DNA from: Collibacillus ludicampi
GTDB lineage: Bacteria > Bacillota > Bacilli > Tumebacillales > BOQE01
Reading direction: 5' to 3'
NCBI RefSeq assembly: GCF_023705585.1
Contig: NZ_BOQE01000001.1
Span: 2,946,710 to 3,010,709 of the forward strand
Length of the DNA: 64,000 bases
In this document: positions 35,972 to 44,742 of the stretch, piece by piece
Numbering within the stretch: position 1 is the first letter of the stretch
Layout of the letters: every line of letters starts with the position of its first letter
Translations under genes and position numbers: made by a program
The notes under the pieces: generated by a model
What the model was told of the DNA's origin: nothing
The model's database searches: none
What the model saw: only the letters and a program-made list of their open reading frames with translations

Positions 35972-36865
35972 ATGGAAGCGATTCTGTTTATAGGTCACGG
36001 GAGCCGGGATCCCGAAGGAAATCAGCAATTGCTCCAATTTACGAATCAGGTGGCCAAACGTTTGACGGAACCGGTCATCGAAACATGTTTTCTGGAGTTG
36101 GCTTTGCCTGATATTCGTGACGGGATTCGTTCGTGTGTGAAGAGAGGTGCGACCCATATCACCGTTGTTCCATTGATGCTTTTTCCTGCAGGCCATTTCA
36201 AGACACATATTCCGCATGAACTTTTTCATGCGATGGAAGCGTACCCACATGTAACGTTTAGGTATGCGCAAGCACTGGGGGTCAATGCGTACACGCGATC
36301 CATTCTCGAAGATCGACTGTTCCAGGCGGGGTTTAAGCATGATGGAGAGGGCCGCAGCGAATCTGCCGTCCTCGTTGTAGGGCGGGGCAGTTCCGATGCG
36401 GATGCGAACAGCGAGTTGTATAAAATGAGCCGATTGCTCTATGAGCGTGCACCGGTTGCCATGGTGGAAACCGCTTTTATGGGAGTGACAGATCCGTTAT
36501 TTGCGCAAGGAATCGAAAGATGTGTGCGTTTAGGGGCTCGAGAGATTTATGTTCTGCCCTATTTTCTCTTTACCGGTATCTTGATCAAGCGAATGGAACA
36601 GGCAATCCCTTCTCTTGAAGAAATTTACGGCATCCGTATCGTTCTGGGGGAGTACTTCGGGTATCATTCACTGTTGGCCGACCTCGTCTTGGAACGAATC
36701 TCGGAAGCGAAGCAAGGGATTGGTGCGCCTCTTGATGAATTGATCATCCTGGCCAAGCATCACCATCATGAACATCATCATGAACATCATCATGAACATC
36801 ATCATGAACATCATCATGAACATCATCATGAACATGCGTTTGCGGTTAAGGAGGAAAGGCCATGA
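35972..36865 (+). CDS. cbiX: Sirohydrochlorin cobaltochelatase with histidine-rich tail
   Basis: Inserts Co2+ into sirohydrochlorin to start the cobalt-early pathway. Long (two-domain) CbiX: the first domain has FIGHGSRDPEGN and the metal-binding PAGHFKTHIP, the second VVGRGSSDADAN. The C-terminus from about residue 262 consists of HHHE repeats (about 26 residues, roughly four fifths His), then HAFAVKEERP. His-rich ends are known in Bacillus CbiX and probably store or buffer metal. The C-terminal CxxC iron-sulfur motif of the Bacillus megaterium enzyme is absent. ATG at 35972 follows GGGGGG; stop overlaps the next start. Confidence 0.93.
   Translation: MEAILFIGHGSRDPEGNQQLLQFTNQVAKRLTEPVIETCFLELALPDIRDGIRSCVKRGATHITVVPLMLFPAGHFKTHIPHELFHAMEAYPHVTFRYAQALGVNAYTRSILEDRLFQAGFKHDGEGRSESAVLVVGRGSSDADANSELYKMSRLLYERAPVAMVETAFMGVTDPLFAQGIERCVRLGAREIYVLPYFLFTGILIKRMEQAIPSLEEIYGIRIVLGEYFGYHSLLADLVLERISEAKQGIGAPLDELIILAKHHHHEHHHEHHHEHHHEHHHEHHHEHAFAVKEERP
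36759..36837 (+). repeat. 12-bp tandem repeat coding the His-rich tail of CbiX
   Basis: CATCATGAACAT repeated about six times without interruption. In frame it gives HHHE units; copy number changes by slippage would lengthen or shorten the tail by four residues without a frameshift. Confidence 0.9.
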
Positions 36866-37623
36866 AGCTCGTGTTAGCGGGAACGAGCGATGCGCGGGAA
36901 TTATGTGTGAAACTGAAGGAAGCGGGACACCTGCTAACGGCGACAGTGGTGACAGAAAGCGCGAAAGAAAGTCTGGAACAGAGTGGTATCCCTGTGCGTG
37001 TTGGGCGCTTGCCGGTTGAAGGTTTTGTTTCCTTAATCAAGGAGATCGACGCGAAGTGCATCATCGATGCGAGTCATCCGTTCGCGGAGGAAGCACACCG
37101 CACAGCAATGGAAGCGGCAAAACGAGTGAATATTCCTTATATTCGTTTTGAACGTCCCGGCCTCGTTTATGATAACCATCCTCTCATTACGATCGTTAAC
37201 AGCTATGAAGAAGCGGCACGCATTGCGAAAGAAAGAAAAGGAAACATCATGTTGACGACCGGTTCGAAGACACTAGAGGTGTTTGCCAAGTATCTTCTCG
37301 ATGATCCGGAGATCAATGTATGTTGCCGCATGTTACCGAGAAAAGACAATATGGAAAAATGTGAAGCGTTAGGTTTTCCGCAAAAAAACATCATCGCAAT
37401 GCAAGGACCCTTCATCAAAGAACTGAATGTGGCTTTGTATCGGCAATACCGTACGACCCTGATGATCACAAAGGAATCGGGAAAAGTCGGAGCGGTCGAT
37501 GAAAAAGTGACAGCTGCGATTGAACTGGGAATCGAAGTAATCATCATCAGCCGTCCGCAAATCGAATTTGGCGAGGTGTATACCGATTTTGAAGGGATCC
37601 TTGCAAGGATAGAAAGTGAGTGA
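36862..37623 (+). CDS. cbiJ: Cobalt-precorrin-6A reductase
   Basis: NAD(P)H-dependent reduction of the macrocycle in corrin synthesis (CobK/CbiJ family). The start MKLVLAGTSDARELCVKL, DASHPFAEEAHRTA and the end region are typical; LTTGSKTLEVF and MQGPFIKELNVAL are conserved family segments. 253 residues. ATG overlaps the cbiX stop (ATGA). It overlaps cbiL by eight bases. Confidence 0.93.
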   Translation: MKLVLAGTSDARELCVKLKEAGHLLTATVVTESAKESLEQSGIPVRVGRLPVEGFVSLIKEIDAKCIIDASHPFAEEAHRTAMEAAKRVNIPYIRFERPGLVYDNHPLITIVNSYEEAARIAKERKGNIMLTTGSKTLEVFAKYLLDDPEINVCCRMLPRKDNMEKCEALGFPQKNIIAMQGPFIKELNVALYRQYRTTLMITKESGKVGAVDEKVTAAIELGIEVIIISRPQIEFGEVYTDFEGILARIESE

Positions 37624-38344
37624 TTCAATCGTGACTGCGAAAATCGGTACATTGTACGGTCTCGGGGTAGGTCCTGGAGACCCGGAACTCATCACTGTGA
37701 AAGCGTACCGCATCATCCGTGACACACCTGTCATCGCTTACCCGCGTAAACGAATGGGGGATAAGAGTTACGCTTTGGCGATCGTCGAAACATTTATCGA
37801 CACATCGCGGAAAGAGATGGTCGGTCTCACCTTTCCGATGACTCGTGATGCGGAAACGCTCGCCCGCGAATGGAATAAGACGATAGCAACCGTCTACGAG
37901 TATCTGAAAACGGGAAGGGATGTCGCTTTTGTAACGGAAGGCGACCCTATGCTTTACAGCACATTTATTCACATGAAACGTCTGATGGAGTCATTGCATC
38001 CGGAAGTGCGAGTGGAAAGCGTGCCCGGAATTTCCAGCATCAATGCGAGTGCATCTCGTTTGGGGATTCCTTTGGCGGACGGTGACGAAATCGTTGCGAT
38101 CGTCCCCGCTACGGATGATCGGGAGCAAATGCGCAAAGCACTGATCGAGCATGATGCCGTTATTTTTATCAAAGTTGCAAAAGTGATCGATTTGATGATC
38201 GATGTATTGTTTGAACTCGATTTGATAAGCAAAGCGGCCGTCGTGCACAAAGTCACCGGACAGGAAGAAAGGATCTATACCGATGTTGCAAGCCTGCGCG
38301 GAAGTGATCTCGGATATTTGACATTGATGGTGGTGAGAAAATGA
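37616..38344 (+). CDS. cbiL: Cobalt-precorrin-2 C20-methyltransferase
   Basis: Tetrapyrrole methylase that methylates C20. GTLYGLGVGPGDPELITVKA near residue 10, YPRKRMGDKSYA, FVTEGDPMLYSTFIHM and VPGISSINASASRLGIP are the hallmarks of CobI/CbiL. 242 residues. GTG at 37616 is the likely start, overlapping cbiJ; another GTG at 37631 is possible. The stop overlaps cbiF (ATGA). Confidence 0.93.
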   Translation: MSDSIVTAKIGTLYGLGVGPGDPELITVKAYRIIRDTPVIAYPRKRMGDKSYALAIVETFIDTSRKEMVGLTFPMTRDAETLAREWNKTIATVYEYLKTGRDVAFVTEGDPMLYSTFIHMKRLMESLHPEVRVESVPGISSINASASRLGIPLADGDEIVAIVPATDDREQMRKALIEHDAVIFIKVAKVIDLMIDVLFELDLISKAAVVHKVTGQEERIYTDVASLRGSDLGYLTLMVVRK

Positions 38345-39126
38345 CGAAACCGAAGGTGTATATCGTAGGGGCAGGTCCCGGAGACCCAGATTTGATAACT
38401 GTCAAAGGGTTAAAGATTTTGCAAGAAGCCGATGTGATTCTCTATACAGATTCTCTCGTTTCCGACCAATTGATCGCGCGTGCCGGGAAACATGCGGAAA
38501 TTCTTAAAAGCTCGGGCATGGTGCTCGAAGAGATGGTCGAAATCATGTCACAACATGTTCGTCAAGGAAAGGTTGTCGCTCGCGTACATACGGGTGATCC
38601 TGCCGTTTATGGGGCCATACTTGAGCAAATGGTGCTCTTGAAGCGGGAAGGGATTCCCTTTGAAATCGTCCCTGGAGTCTCGAGCGTGTTTGCCGCGGCC
38701 GCCGCGTTGGAAGCGGAATTGACCGTACCAGAATTGACGCAAACCGTAATCCTAACGCGTGCAGAAGGAAGAACGCCTGTTCCTCCAAGAGAACAGCTTA
38801 GGGATCTCGCGCAACACCACTCGACGATCGCGTTATATCTATCAGCTACCTTGATAAAAAAAGTGGTTCATGAACTCAAGGAAGCCGGATGGGAAGATGA
38901 TGTACCGATTGCCGTCGTCCAACGGGTCACATGGCCTGAGCAGCGCATCGTTCGCTCTACGCTTGGCAAAGTCCTTGACGATCTTAAAGACGATCCCATA
39001 ACCAGTCATGCCATCATTCTTTGCGGATGGGCGCTAGATCCTACTCTAGTCGATAAGTCAGAACACCGCTCAAAACTGTATGACAAATCGTTTACTCATC
39101 GCTACCGTAAGGGGGTTAGCGTATGA
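38341..39126 (+). CDS. cbiF: Cobalt-precorrin-4 C11-methyltransferase
   Basis: Adds a methyl group at C11. VYIVGAGPGDPDLITVKGL at the N-terminus, RVHTGDPAVYGAILEQM and VPGVSSVFAAAAALEAELT are typical of CobM/CbiF, and WPEQRIVRSTLG is near the end. 261 residues. It overlaps both neighbours by four bases. Its product is the substrate of CbiG, the next (interrupted) gene. Confidence 0.94.
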   Translation: MTKPKVYIVGAGPGDPDLITVKGLKILQEADVILYTDSLVSDQLIARAGKHAEILKSSGMVLEEMVEIMSQHVRQGKVVARVHTGDPAVYGAILEQMVLLKREGIPFEIVPGVSSVFAAAAALEAELTVPELTQTVILTRAEGRTPVPPREQLRDLAQHHSTIALYLSATLIKKVVHELKEAGWEDDVPIAVVQRVTWPEQRIVRSTLGKVLDDLKDDPITSHAIILCGWALDPTLVDKSEHRSKLYDKSFTHRYRKGVSV

Positions 39127-39677
39127 AGCCCTACGCGCTCGTAGCGATCACCAAGCACGGGGTAGAAGTGGCACGCACTCTTCATGAGAAACTGCCGTGC
39201 GATCTTTACTATATGGAAAAATTTTCTTATGGAGATGAAAGCGAAAGGGAGATTCGTCTTTTTTCCGGATCACCGCGGGAACATATGCCACATTTGTTTC
39301 ACACGTATAAAGGGCTGGTCCTGTTTTTCTCATTGGGCGCCGTCGTGCGATTAATCGCGCCCTTGTTGAAAAGCAAACACACCGATCCCGCAGTCGTGGT
39401 CGTGGATGACCATGGGAAATACGCCATCTCCGTTCTTTCGGGACATTTGGGCGGGGCGAACATGTTGACGCGTGAGGTGGCAAGAATCCTGAATGCGGAA
39501 CCTGTCATTACCACCGCTTCGGAAGTCAATCAAACGATCCCCGTCGATTTACTGGGCAGAGAATTCGGTTGGGTGATCGAAGATTTTGCACACGTCACAC
39601 CTGTTTCTGCTGCGGTAGTCAATGAGGAACCTGTAGCCATCATCCAAGAGGCGGGCGAAAAAAATTGGTGGACGTAA
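39123..39677 (+). pseudogene. cbiG: CbiG, N-terminal part up to an in-frame stop
   Basis: CbiG opens the delta-lactone of cobalt-precorrin-5A. This part holds the N-terminal domain (LVLFFSLGAVVRLIAPLL, SVLSGHLGGANMLTREVA) and the start of the middle domain. The frame stops at TAA 39675-39677 directly after NWWT, and the same frame continues without a break as DKPLPENLFVYSS, which fits the family's usual NWW.xDxPLP sequence. So a single ochre codon splits the gene; no base is gained or lost. The start overlaps cbiF (ATGA). It may be a true nonsense mutation, a sequence error or a site of read-through. Confidence 0.85.
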
Positions 39678-40208
39678 GACAAACCATTACCGGAAAACCT
39701 GTTCGTTTATTCGTCCGCACAAGATGCTACCGTTAGAGAGCATCACGCTGTTTTGTATATCACGGACCGGCTGTTATCGGAAGAGGAAAAGAAACAATGG
39801 CTTTCCAACGGTGTCTTGTACCGGCCCAAAACGATCATTCTCGGTATCGGTTGCAATCGCGGAACCAGTGAAGAAGAAGTGGAACAGGTCATTCGCGAAA
39901 CATTGGATGAATTGTCATTATCCTTTTTAAGCGTTCGGGGGATCGCGACGATCGATCTCAAGAAAGATGAAGAAGCGCTCGTTTCGCTCACCCAAAAATA
40001 CGGCTGGACATTTCAGTATTACTCTCCTGAACAATTAAATCGCGTACCGATCGCTCATCCCTCGGAAACGGTCTTTAAGTACACGGGCGCATACGGTGTC
40101 AGTGAACCGGCAGCAAAACTTGCGGCAGGGACCGATTCGCTTTTGCTCACAAAGAAGAAAGACGGCAATGTGACGATCTCGGTTGCACGTGTAGGTGATG
40201 CGTCATGA
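39678..40208 (+). pseudogene. cbiG: CbiG, C-terminal part after the in-frame stop
   Basis: 176 codons in the same frame as the first part. It completes the middle domain and has the conserved CbiG_C domain: TIILGIGCNRGTSEEEVEQV and FKYTGAYGVSEPAAKLAAG. The first possible start after the stop is TTG at 39753, without a ribosome site, so separate translation would be poor. The 3' end overlaps cbiA (ATGA), so the operon structure is otherwise intact. Confidence 0.85.
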
Positions 40209-41635
40209 CAGCAAGAATTGTAATTAGCGGCACCAGTTCTGGAGTCGGCAAAACGACGGTAACGATCGGCCTCATGCGTGCACTCGCAAGGCGAGGACTT
40301 CGGGTTCAGGGCTTCAAAGCGGGTCCCGATTACATTGATCCCAGTTATCACTTCGCGGCAACAGGACGTAAATCGCGCAATCTTGACAGTTGGATGCTAC
40401 AGGAATCTGTCATGCGTGAAGTGCTGATACGAGGCTGCCATGATGCGGATATAGCTGTCATCGAAGGGGTCATGGGGCTCTATGACGGGAAGGATGCGAC
40501 AACGGACAAGGGGAGTACAGCGGAGATCGCACGTGTTCTGAAAACACCCGTAATCCTCTTAGTCAATGCAAAAGCGATGGCGCGTTCCGCTGCCGCTGTT
40601 GTTCTCGGTTTTCAAAAATTACACCCTGAAACGCCGATCGCCGGAGTCATTGTGAACCAAGTGGGAAGCGTACGCCACTATGAAATGGTGAAACAGGCGA
40701 TCGAAAGCGCGTGTGGAATTCCCGTACTCGGTTATCTTCTTGTCAACAAGGAACTTCAAATTCCCGAGCGGCATCTGGGGCTTGTTCCCGCGATTGAAAG
40801 AGGAGAATTGAACCCCATGATCGAACGTGCGGCCGATGTGATTGAAGAAGGGGTGGATCTCGATCGCCTCTTGTCGATTGCACAAACGGCGGGCGAACTG
40901 CCTCCCGTTGAAGTTCCGCTTTTCAATTTCTCAGATACCTGTACACGAAGTGGCATTTCATTGCAGTCAACCATGTTCCATGCGACGATTGCAGTGGCGA
41001 TGGATCGCTCGTTTAATTTTTATTATCCGGAGAATTTGGAGCTATTGGAAACTTACGGTGCAAAGATCGTCACATTCTCTCCTACAAACGGGGAATGTGT
41101 CCCTGATGAAGCAGACGCCCTTTATATAGGAGGGGGTTTTCCGGAAGAGTATGCGCAACTTCTCGCAGAACATGAACGAGTGCGTACAAACATCAGGCGC
41201 CTCATTGAGAAAGGCATGCCAACGTACGCGGAGTGCGGAGGTTATATGTTTTTGACGGAATCGATTACCGATCGTTCCGGTCGAACATTGCCGATGGTCG
41301 GAGTGATACCGGGACGCGTGGAAATGCAGGATCGTTTGGCCGCTCTCGGCTATCGTGAAGTGACAGCAAAAGAGGATACTCTTCTTCTGAAAAAAGGGGA
41401 GTCTGCACGCGGACATGAATTTCACTATTCGAGGATCACGACCACGGAGAACTTTCCGTATGCGTATGATGCAAAAGGGTTAAGAGGGACACACCCGGAA
41501 GGGTATGCCAAAGGAAACCTGCTCGCCGGTTATTGTCATCTTCATTTTGCCTCGAATCCTGCGATGGCCAAACGATTTGTGGAGGCGGCCGTTCGTTTTA
41601 AGGAGGATCGTCATGCAGACAAAAGCGCCAAGTAG
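40205..41635 (+). CDS. cbiA: Cobyrinic acid a,c-diamide synthase
   Basis: Glutamine- and ATP-dependent amidation of the a and c side chains. The N-terminal dethiobiotin-synthetase-like domain has the P-loop ISGTSSGVGKTTVT and FKAGPDYIDPSYH; the C-terminal glutaminase has YIGGGFPEEYA, the cysteine in YAECGGYMFL and HEFHYSRI. 476 residues. It overlaps cbiG by four bases and btuR by about 23 bases. Confidence 0.95.
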   Translation: MTARIVISGTSSGVGKTTVTIGLMRALARRGLRVQGFKAGPDYIDPSYHFAATGRKSRNLDSWMLQESVMREVLIRGCHDADIAVIEGVMGLYDGKDATTDKGSTAEIARVLKTPVILLVNAKAMARSAAAVVLGFQKLHPETPIAGVIVNQVGSVRHYEMVKQAIESACGIPVLGYLLVNKELQIPERHLGLVPAIERGELNPMIERAADVIEEGVDLDRLLSIAQTAGELPPVEVPLFNFSDTCTRSGISLQSTMFHATIAVAMDRSFNFYYPENLELLETYGAKIVTFSPTNGECVPDEADALYIGGGFPEEYAQLLAEHERVRTNIRRLIEKGMPTYAECGGYMFLTESITDRSGRTLPMVGVIPGRVEMQDRLAALGYREVTAKEDTLLLKKGESARGHEFHYSRITTTENFPYAYDAKGLRGTHPEGYAKGNLLAGYCHLHFASNPAMAKRFVEAAVRFKEDRHADKSAK

Positions 41636-42166
41636 GGAACGGGGGCTTCTGCTCGTTTATACGGGGAAGGAAAAGGAAAAACGACGGCAGCTCTCGGGCT
41701 TGTGATGCGCGCACTGGGCCGTGGGCTGCGACCGCTCGTCTTGCAATTTATCAAATCCCCAGAGCGTTCATATGGGGAAAGAGTCACGCTCGACCGCTTG
41801 GGAGTGGAGAATCATCAATTGGGAATCGGTTTCACCTGGACAAAGACGCCTGAAGAGCATCGTCGTTCGCTCGAAGCGGCTCTTCACTTTACAAAAGAAA
41901 AAGTGGCTTCAGAGGAGTACGACCTCATCGTCTTGGATGAGTTGAACAATGCCCTTGCGATCACGAGCTTTCCTATCGAGGATGTCTTTCCGCTGGAAGA
42001 GGTTCTTTCCATCATCGACAAGAGACCTTTCGGTCAACACATGGTGATCACAGGACGTCATGCTCATCCTTTGATCATCGAACGAGCCGATTTGGTGACG
42101 CAGATGGAAGCGGTAAAACATTATTATGACAAGGGCATTCCTGCGGTTAAGGGGTTGGAAGTATAA
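41613..42166 (+). pseudogene. btuR: Cob(I)alamin adenosyltransferase (CobO/BtuR type), frameshifted
   Basis: The enzyme transfers the adenosyl group of ATP to corrinoid cobalt. ATG at 41613 after AAGGAGG reads GLLLVYTG, then the frame is lost: one base is missing in or near the G run at 41663-41666. With one extra G the sequence reads TGEGKGKTTAALGLVMRALG, a perfect P-loop for this family, continuing in the frame seen from 41702 (LQFIKSPERSYGE, LIVLDELNNALA, VITGRHAHPLIIERAD). The repaired protein would have 184 residues, the normal size. Homopolymer sequencing error, a real mutation or a programmed shift cannot be told apart here. Confidence 0.88.
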
Positions 42167-43677
42167 TGCGTGCGATCATGATACAAGGCACGGCTTCCGA
42201 TGTCGGAAAAAGTGTATTATGTACGGCGCTCTGTCGCATTTTCTACGAAGATGGGATTCGCGTAGCCCCGTTTAAAAGCCAAAACATGGCGCTCAATTCC
42301 TACGTGACACAAGATGGCAGGGAGATTGGGCGTGCGCAGGGGGTGCAAGCGGAGGCGGCCGGGGTCATCGCTACCGTGGATATGAATCCGATCCTCTTAA
42401 AACCCAAAGGGAGCGGTCTCTCCGAGGTGATTGTTCACGGAAAGCGATTGAAAGATGTCAATTACCATTCCTATCGCGGTTCGTTTCATGAAGTCGCTCT
42501 TCGCTCGATTCAAGAGTCGATCGACCGATTGAAGCAACAGTTTGATCTGTTGGTGGTCGAAGGCGCCGGGAGTCCGGCGGAAGTGAATTTAAATGATCGC
42601 GAGGTCGTCAATATGCGCATCGCCCGCATGCTTGATGCTCCCGTACTGCTTGTGACTGATATCGATCGCGGGGGAGCGTTCGCTTCTCTCGTCGGCACGC
42701 TGGAGCTGCTGGAACCGGAAGACCGCAGGCGTGTCAAAGGCATGATCATTAACAAATTCCGTGGGGCGTATGATCTGCTTGAACCTGGGATTCGCTGGTT
42801 GGAAGAAAAAACGGGGATTCCCGTTGTGGGGGTAATCCCTTTTGTCGAACATTCCATTGAGGCGGAAGATTCATTGGCTCTCGGTTCACTCGAGTTAAAA
42901 AAAGGGGATGTTTCCCCGTGGGACCTTGATATCGCCGTCATTGAGATCCCTTTTATCTCGAATTTCACAGATTTGGATCCATTGCGGCAGGAACCGGGTG
43001 TTCATTTGCGTTTCGTTCGTTCGAGAAAAGAGTTTGGGCGGCCTCATCTTGTCATCCTTCCAGGTTCGAAAAATTCGATCGAAGATTTAAAATGGCTCTA
43101 CCAGACGGGAATCGGAGAACAGATTCTTCATGCCTATCAAAATGGTGCATGGGTTGTGGGAATTTGTGGCGGTTATCAAATGCTCGGCAGGGAATTGATC
43201 GATCCATTGCATGTAGAATCGAACGAGGATCGACTTCAAGGATTAGGATTACTTGATACTACGACGACATATATACCGACCAAAACCACTGTCCGCCGTA
43301 CAGCGATGGTCGTACACGGACCTTGTGCCGGGGAGGACGTCGAAGGTTTCGAGATCCATTTGGGGCAGACGGAACGCGGAAAAGATGTTGCGCCATTCCT
43401 TCAATATGATAATGTGTACGATGGGGCGGTTTCACCATGCGGAAGAGTGACGGGAACGTACCTGCACCATATTTTTCATAACCGCAGATTTACAAGGAGA
43501 TTTTTGAATCATATCCGCCAGACATTCGGCTTGTCTCCGGTCGATGAACAACTGATCAGCGATCAGGAATTGCGCGAACGGGAGTATACACGGATTGCGG
43601 CGCATGTACGAAAACATCTCGATATGGACGCTATCTATCAATTGATCGTTACAGACAAATTTTCATCTCAGGAGTGA
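42166..43677 (+). CDS. cbiP: Adenosylcobyric acid synthase
   Basis: Amidates side chains b, d, e and g. The N-terminal domain starts MIQGTASDVGKSVLCTALCR with FKSQNMALNSYVT; VEGAGSPAEVNL and DIDRGGAFAS follow; the glutaminase domain has GICGGYQMLGREL and TYLHHIFHN. 503 residues. The ATG overlaps the btuR stop by one base. Confidence 0.96.
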   Translation: MRAIMIQGTASDVGKSVLCTALCRIFYEDGIRVAPFKSQNMALNSYVTQDGREIGRAQGVQAEAAGVIATVDMNPILLKPKGSGLSEVIVHGKRLKDVNYHSYRGSFHEVALRSIQESIDRLKQQFDLLVVEGAGSPAEVNLNDREVVNMRIARMLDAPVLLVTDIDRGGAFASLVGTLELLEPEDRRRVKGMIINKFRGAYDLLEPGIRWLEEKTGIPVVGVIPFVEHSIEAEDSLALGSLELKKGDVSPWDLDIAVIEIPFISNFTDLDPLRQEPGVHLRFVRSRKEFGRPHLVILPGSKNSIEDLKWLYQTGIGEQILHAYQNGAWVVGICGGYQMLGRELIDPLHVESNEDRLQGLGLLDTTTTYIPTKTTVRRTAMVVHGPCAGEDVEGFEIHLGQTERGKDVAPFLQYDNVYDGAVSPCGRVTGTYLHHIFHNRRFTRRFLNHIRQTFGLSPVDEQLISDQELREREYTRIAAHVRKHLDMDAIYQLIVTDKFSSQE

Positions 43678-43683
43678 ACGAAC

Positions 43684-44742
43684 ATGTTGGAAGTGAAAAA
43701 TTGGACAGCGAAAATCCCCCCAGTCAGTGACGAAGCCCGCAGTCAAGCGGCGAAGAGGATGAACCAATTAACAAAACCGCCCGGAAGTTTGGGAAGGCTC
43801 GAATCATTGGCGATCGAACTTGCGGCTGTGACGGGAGAACCGCTTCCTCAATGTGACCCGGCAGCAGTTCTCATCATGGCTGCAGATCATGGAGTGACAG
43901 AAGAGGGTATTTCCGCTTACCCGCCTGATGTCACGGCACAGATGGTCTATAATTTCCTGCGAGGCGGGGCGGCGATTAACGCGCTAGCCAGACAGGCCAA
44001 TGCGGCCGTCCGCGTGGTGGACATCGGGGTAGCTTCCGAATTAGAGGCGGAATCTTTGCGAAAACGGAAAGTACGTCCAGGTACCGGAAATTTTGCGCAA
44101 ACGGAAGCCATGACGCGAGATGAAGTGTTAACCGCGCTACAAGTAGGCTGGGAAGAAGCGGCAGATCTCGCACGATCGGGAACCCGTTTGTTGGCGATCG
44201 GTGAGATGGGAATTGGCAACACAACGACGAGCGCTGCATTGGTTGCCGCCTTCACCGGTCGCTCACCGATGGAAGTGGTTGGACGCGGAACAGGCCTTGA
44301 TGATGAACGCCTCCTACATAAGGCTCGCGTGATTGAAAAAGCGTTGTCGTTTCACAGCATCGATCCGTCAGATCCGATCGATGTGCTTTCGAAAGTAGGA
44401 GGCCTTGAAGTGGCCGGGTTGGCAGGCGCCGTACTGGGAGCGGCAAGTCATCGCGTGCCGGTAATTATGGACGGGTATATCTCCACAGTAGCCGCTTGGA
44501 TTGCAGCTAAGATTGAGCCTGCGGTACATCCTTATCTTTTTGCTTCTCACCTTTCTGTGGAACCCGGTCATCGTGTGGTATTAAACGATTTGGGCAAAAC
44601 ACCGCTATTTTCGCTGGACATGCGTCTCGGTGAAGGTTCCGGTGCCGCACTTGCCATCCCGATTTTCCAGGCGGCGTGCCGTATTTTGCGAGAAATGGCC
44701 ACGTTCGCAGAGGCGGGTGTATCTGGTGCAACCCACGAGTGA
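43684..44742 (+). CDS. cobT: Nicotinate-nucleotide--dimethylbenzimidazole phosphoribosyltransferase
   Basis: Activates the lower ligand as alpha-ribazole phosphate. LTKPPGSLGRLESLAI, ADHGVTEEGISAYP, GEMGIGNTTTSAAL and the catalytic glutamate region near HLSVEPGH are diagnostic. 352 residues. ATG follows CAGGAGTGA. cbiZ starts inside its last codons. Confidence 0.96.
   Translation: MLEVKNWTAKIPPVSDEARSQAAKRMNQLTKPPGSLGRLESLAIELAAVTGEPLPQCDPAAVLIMAADHGVTEEGISAYPPDVTAQMVYNFLRGGAAINALARQANAAVRVVDIGVASELEAESLRKRKVRPGTGNFAQTEAMTRDEVLTALQVGWEEAADLARSGTRLLAIGEMGIGNTTTSAALVAAFTGRSPMEVVGRGTGLDDERLLHKARVIEKALSFHSIDPSDPIDVLSKVGGLEVAGLAGAVLGAASHRVPVIMDGYISTVAAWIAAKIEPAVHPYLFASHLSVEPGHRVVLNDLGKTPLFSLDMRLGEGSGAALAIPIFQAACRILREMATFAEAGVSGATHE

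Noticed and set aside
36759-36837. Short regular repeats that might suggest a CRISPR array
   Set aside because: The 12-bp units are directly adjacent with no spacers, are in frame with cbiX and code for HHHE.
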